Below, one piece after another: positions 6,220 through 7,914 of a stretch of 7,914 nt of DNA; positions within the stretch are counted from its first letter, which is position 1; the number at the start of each line of letters is the position of its first letter. Source of the stretch: Cyrtobacter comes (GTDB lineage: Bacteria; Pseudomonadota; Alphaproteobacteria; Rickettsiales; Midichloriaceae); contig NZ_JARGYT010000057.1 in assembly GCF_034470605.1 (NCBI RefSeq), forward strand, positions 1-7,914, read 5' to 3'. The translations under genes were made by a program, and so were the position numbers. The notes below the pieces were generated by a model. It was given only the letters and a program-made list of their open reading frames with translations, had not been told where the DNA came from and ran no database searches.

Positions 6220-6807
6220 ATGTACAAAAATTCCGTATTAGAGATGGCTTTTTCTCAATTTCCTGTACTTAAACTAGATAATCAAATTATACTGAGAGAG
6301 CTAGATTCTGAAAAAGATATGCATGGCTACTATAATCTAATGTGCGATCCTGCAGTACATCAATATATACAAGAGACAGAAGTGCCAACATCGCTAGATG
6401 ATGCGCATGAAAAAGTAAAATTTTGGCGCAACTTATTTTATAAGAAAATATCAATACTTTGGTGCATCGAGAAAGAAGGTAAAATGGTTGGAACTATGGG
6501 CTTTAATTATTGCAATATAATGTCTGGAAACGCAGAAATAGTTTATGATTTGGCAAGTAGCGAATGGGGAAAAGGGATAGCTTCAGTATCAATGAGGGCT
6601 ATTTTAGATTTTTCCTTTCATTCACTTCAATTAACCCAAATAGAGGCGCTTATAGCTATAGATAATTTAAGATCTGAAAGACTTTTAACAAGATTTAATT
6701 TCATTTTGCATAAGATGCAAAAAATGCATAGAGTTATAAGGGGCGAATATGTAGACACAAAAACATACATTTTATCTAAAAATAACTATCTAGCTAGTGT
6801 TATATAA
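6220..6807 (+). CDS. GNAT-family N-acetyltransferase, RimJ/RimL-like
   Basis: The 195-residue product has the order of a GNAT fold of the RimJ/RimL type, which moves acetyl from acetyl-CoA to an amino group of a protein or small molecule. The start ILRELDSEKDMHGYYNLMCD (24-43) matches the usual L-R-x-x-x-x-x-D opening of this group. I83-G94 forms the central strands (EKEGKMVGTMGF). Motif A, the acetyl-CoA binding loop, is at 108-122 with WGKGIAS (116-122). Motif B, with N149, LRSERLLTRFNF (150-161), matches the family's N-x-x-S-x-x-x-x-x-x-x-x-F pattern. The Glu that often follows the G-x-A of motif A is not in its usual place. The substrate cannot be told. The gene diverges from glmU. No Shine-Dalgarno site is visible, and an in-frame ATG at 6244 is an alternative start. 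Confidence 0.85.
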   Translation: MYKNSVLEMAFSQFPVLKLDNQIILRELDSEKDMHGYYNLMCDPAVHQYIQETEVPTSLDDAHEKVKFWRNLFYKKISILWCIEKEGKMVGTMGFNYCNIMSGNAEIVYDLASSEWGKGIASVSMRAILDFSFHSLQLTQIEALIAIDNLRSERLLTRFNFILHKMQKMHRVIRGEYVDTKTYILSKNNYLASVI

Positions 6808-6998
6808 AATTAAGATATAGATATATTTCAAGATATTAAGCTGAATAAAAAGAATGGGTAAGTTGATCAACATCAAAAACTACGTATATACTAAGCGAAT
6901 ATAAGATTAACCCATGACCTCAAAATATCCTCGCACTCCAAATGTATGCGTTATATAGATATTTCACAAATATTATATAAAAAGAACTAATTAACCAA

Positions 6999-7026
6999 TT
7001 GAAAATAAACCAAATCGTGCTAGGAT
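6999..7026 (+). promoter_or_regulatory. Candidate promoter of the small orphan gene
   Basis: TTGAAA (6999-7004) and TAGGAT (7021-7026) are spaced by 16 bp. The bases TGC just before TAGGAT form an extended -10. Transcription would start near 7033, leaving a leader of about 54 nt before the ATG at 7087. There is no experimental support; the match is partial (TAGGAT keeps four of the six consensus bases). Confidence 0.35.
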
Positions 7027-7039
7027 TGTATGCTGAGAT

Positions 7040-7053
7040 CATAGATATCTATG
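7040..7053. promoter_or_regulatory. Perfect 14-bp palindrome, operator candidate
   Basis: CATAGATATCTATG is its own reverse complement. It lies 14 bp after the candidate -10 box and 33 bp before the ATG at 7087, where a repressor could block early transcription. Two TTGATT direct repeats follow at about 7055-7069. It could equally be a small leader hairpin or chance. Confidence 0.4.
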
Positions 7054-7086
7054 GTTGATTTTGTTGATTATTTTTAATTTTATATT

Positions 7087-7362
7087 ATGGAAGGAATGGT
7101 TAATAATAAGGTCGAGACATTTGGTTTTTATGCAGAGGCAGCCTTAAATGCTATTGAAAATGGTAATCATGAGGAAATGGCCAAAATACTTGCAGAAGTA
7201 CATGCGCTAAGAGCCTCTCCTGAATCAGAACTTGATCAAAATTCTATTGAGTTGCTTGATGGTATATCACAAAAACTACATGAAGGATTAGGATACGCAG
7301 TACCATTTGAAGCAACTGCTTGTTATGATGCGCAAGAACTAGCTCAAGATGATATAGCTTAA
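7087..7362 (+). CDS. Hypothetical small acidic protein
   Basis: This 91-residue protein is not one I recognise. It is acidic and rich in Ala, Glu and Leu, with no signal peptide or membrane segment, and looks almost wholly helical. Residues about 10-45 (AALNAIENGNHEEMAKILAE) read like a helix-turn-helix pair of the kind seen in TPR-like or ankyrin-like helical units, though no true repeat is present. A single Cys is near the tail (ACYDAQELAQ). The gene has its own candidate promoter, and the run of sensible codons to a clean TAA supports it as real. The ATG at 7087 lacks a Shine-Dalgarno site, and ATG at 7096 is possible. It faces the truncated minus-strand gene across a hairpin-rich spacer. 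Function unknown. Confidence 0.65.
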   Translation: MEGMVNNKVETFGFYAEAALNAIENGNHEEMAKILAEVHALRASPESELDQNSIELLDGISQKLHEGLGYAVPFEATACYDAQELAQDDIA

Positions 7363-7376
7363 GTTAGTATCCTTTT

Positions 7377-7459
7377 AAGCTCATAGATCAATTTGAGCTT
7401 TATTAAGATGCTTGGATTATATGTTTATTTATAAATCCAAGTTAGGCGCAGGTAGCGCC
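7377..7459 (+). other. Cluster of three consecutive hairpins after the small orphan gene
   Basis: Three inverted repeats follow the stop at 7362 in close order: AAGCTCA/TGAGCTT (7377-7383 and 7394-7400), CTTGGATT/AATCCAAG (7411-7418 and 7434-7441), and GGCGC/GCGCC with a 5-nt loop (7445-7449 and 7455-7459). None has a T-tract directly behind it; the only long T-run is at about 7494-7502. AAGCTCA recurs at 7474-7480, so the first stem has an alternative partner. The cluster could be a structured 3' UTR or a small RNA. Confidence 0.4.
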
Positions 7460-7528
7460 GATATATCATAGAGAAGCTCATTTTGTATCTTGATTTTTTT
7501 TTGGGCACTTCTTAGATTTGGATAGTGC

Positions 7529-7570
7529 AACACCCCCTAAAACACTTTTGCAAGAATTTTAGGGGGTGTT
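7529..7570. terminator. Strong hairpin between convergent genes
   Basis: AACACCCCCTAAAA (7529-7542) and TTTTAGGGGGTGTT (7557-7570) form a perfect 14-bp stem with a GC-rich core. Inside the loop, CTT/AAG (7545-7547 and 7552-7554) can pair further. On the minus strand this closes a GCAA (GNRA) tetraloop with one U-G wobble and one mismatch below it, so the RNA would be more stable when read from the minus strand. The last four stem pairs next to the loop are A-T, and no U-tract follows the stem in either direction, so it is not a textbook terminator. It lies between the plus-strand orphan and the minus-strand gene fragment, which fits a bidirectional terminator or RNA 3' end. Confidence 0.5.
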
Positions 7571-7611
7571 ACTGTCTAGAGATAAATTATCCTTTTAAGA
7601 TAATTTGTATG

Positions 7612-7815
7612 TTACCTCAACATTGAAGACATCTCTCTTGATGTTTGAGAGTTTTGGGCAATGATTTTTGCAAAGAGTGCACTTGCTCTTTCCATATTAC
7701 TTATATTTTCTGACATCTCAGCCATTAATGCATCAAGCTCTACACCTGTATTTGCTTTAATAATTCCATCCAAATTATCTAATGATGATAAGAATGTATT
7801 AGGCACTGTTAACAA
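7612..7815 (-). pseudogene. 3' end of an unknown gene, cut off by the IS5-family element
   Basis: The minus-strand frame ends at TAA (7614-7612). It is open back to the IS boundary at about 7801 and a few codons into the IS tip, where only TTG (7815) or GTG (7806) could serve as start. About 62 residues derive from the host gene. They are helical with heptad-like hydrophobic spacing (LSSLDNLDGIIKANTG, then ELDALMAEMSENISNMERAS) and end in SREMSSMLR. There is no ATG before the IS. The natural reading is that the 5' part of a larger gene lies on the far side of the insertion, or has been lost. The internal hydrophobic pattern suggests a C-terminal coiled coil. I do not recognise the family. Translation from the GTG inside the IS tip is possible but unsupported by a ribosome-binding site. 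Confidence 0.55.
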
Positions 7816-7914
7816 AGGTTGTATTTAATAGATGCTAAAGCTATAAAGGCAAGGAAAGAGAGATCGGATTTCTCAAATCGTAATGCTAAGCGTCGATTTT
7901 CTTTGAGTTTAGCG
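7802..7914 (-). mobile_element. Right end of an IS5-family insertion sequence (right copy)
   Basis: This is the same IS end as at the left edge, in opposite orientation and without a base difference. The presumed tip GGCAC is at 7802-7806, with TTA (7799-7801) as the flanking TNA-type target. The element would continue beyond 7914. Its tip has replaced the 5' part of the minus-strand gene fragment. Both window edges stop at nearly the same position within the IS (base 7914 pairs with base 3), as expected when an assembly breaks at a repeated element. Confidence 0.75.
7809..7914 (-). CDS. IS5-family transposase, C-terminal end (partial, second copy)
   Basis: On the minus strand this gives the same final 34 residues as the left copy, ending in ASIKYNLC and a TAA at 7811-7809. 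The upstream catalytic part lies outside the window. Identity of the two copies at every base argues for recent transposition or gene conversion. It does not show whether either copy is still active. Confidence 0.8.
   Translation of the reverse strand, partial: AKLKENRRLALRFEKSDLSFLAFIALASIKYNLC

Larger units (their letters stand above)
6808..7086. other. Non-coding spacer between the GNAT gene and the small orphan
   Basis: These 279 bases hold no gene that I can support. There is no GC-rich terminator after the GNAT stop. The 10-bp palindrome GTTGATCAAC is at 6862-6871. A 6-bp inverted repeat, ATGGGT (6854-6859) and ACCCAT (6910-6915), encloses it. The right part carries the candidate promoter and palindrome of the small orphan gene. 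Confidence 0.4.

Noticed and set aside
7377..7570. CRISPR array or riboswitch in the hairpin-rich spacer
   Set aside because: The hairpins have different sequences and no regular spacing, so there is no repeat array. They lie after genes instead of before one, which does not fit a riboswitch.
1..7914. Compound transposon carrying hslU and glmU between two IS copies
   Set aside because: The interior holds ordinary housekeeping genes with their own spacing and no accessory cargo. Two IS copies at the edges are better explained by the sequence breaking at repeats.

Overview
The window is AT-rich and reads as part of a reduced, probably intracellular alphaproteobacterial genome; a Rickettsiales-like lineage is my best guess. 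The grounds are an alphaproteobacterial-looking HslU, the standard stop codons including TGA, weak or absent Shine-Dalgarno sites, a coding density of only about 70%, and several decayed or truncated mobile-element pieces. The presence of glmU argues against the genus Rickettsia itself, which is reported to lack UDP-GlcNAc synthesis. The taxonomic placement is inference.

Layout. Both ends of the window lie inside copies of the same IS5-family element, in opposite orientation. Bases 3-120 are the exact reverse complement of 7797-7914, and each copy encodes the last 34-35 residues of a DDE transposase reading inwards. Next to the left copy is the N-terminal remnant of an IS630-family transposase (121-340, minus), which has an early stop and is cut off at the IS5 boundary. 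About 750 bp without any recognisable gene follow (341-1106). Three minus-strand genes come next: hslU (1107-2435), a long protein that I do not recognise (2710-4569), and glmU (4693-6000). A 219-bp divergent promoter region with two inverted repeats separates glmU from a plus-strand GNAT acetyltransferase (6220-6807). A small acidic orphan protein (7087-7362, plus) follows, then a hairpin-rich spacer (7363-7611). Last is the 3' end of a minus-strand gene whose 5' part has been cut away by the right IS5 copy (7612-7815).

Functionally, hslU encodes the ATPase/unfoldase of the HslUV protease, and its usual partner hslV is not beside it. glmU makes UDP-GlcNAc for peptidoglycan and lipid A. The genes do not form an obvious pathway or operon: each has its own spacer, and candidate promoters can be seen for the long unknown gene, glmU, the GNAT gene and the small orphan. 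I found no defence system, CRISPR array, tRNA or rRNA. The most interesting material is the unknown 619-residue protein, the orphan hslU, the nested IS damage, and the structured DNA around the plus-strand genes and at the convergent gene ends.
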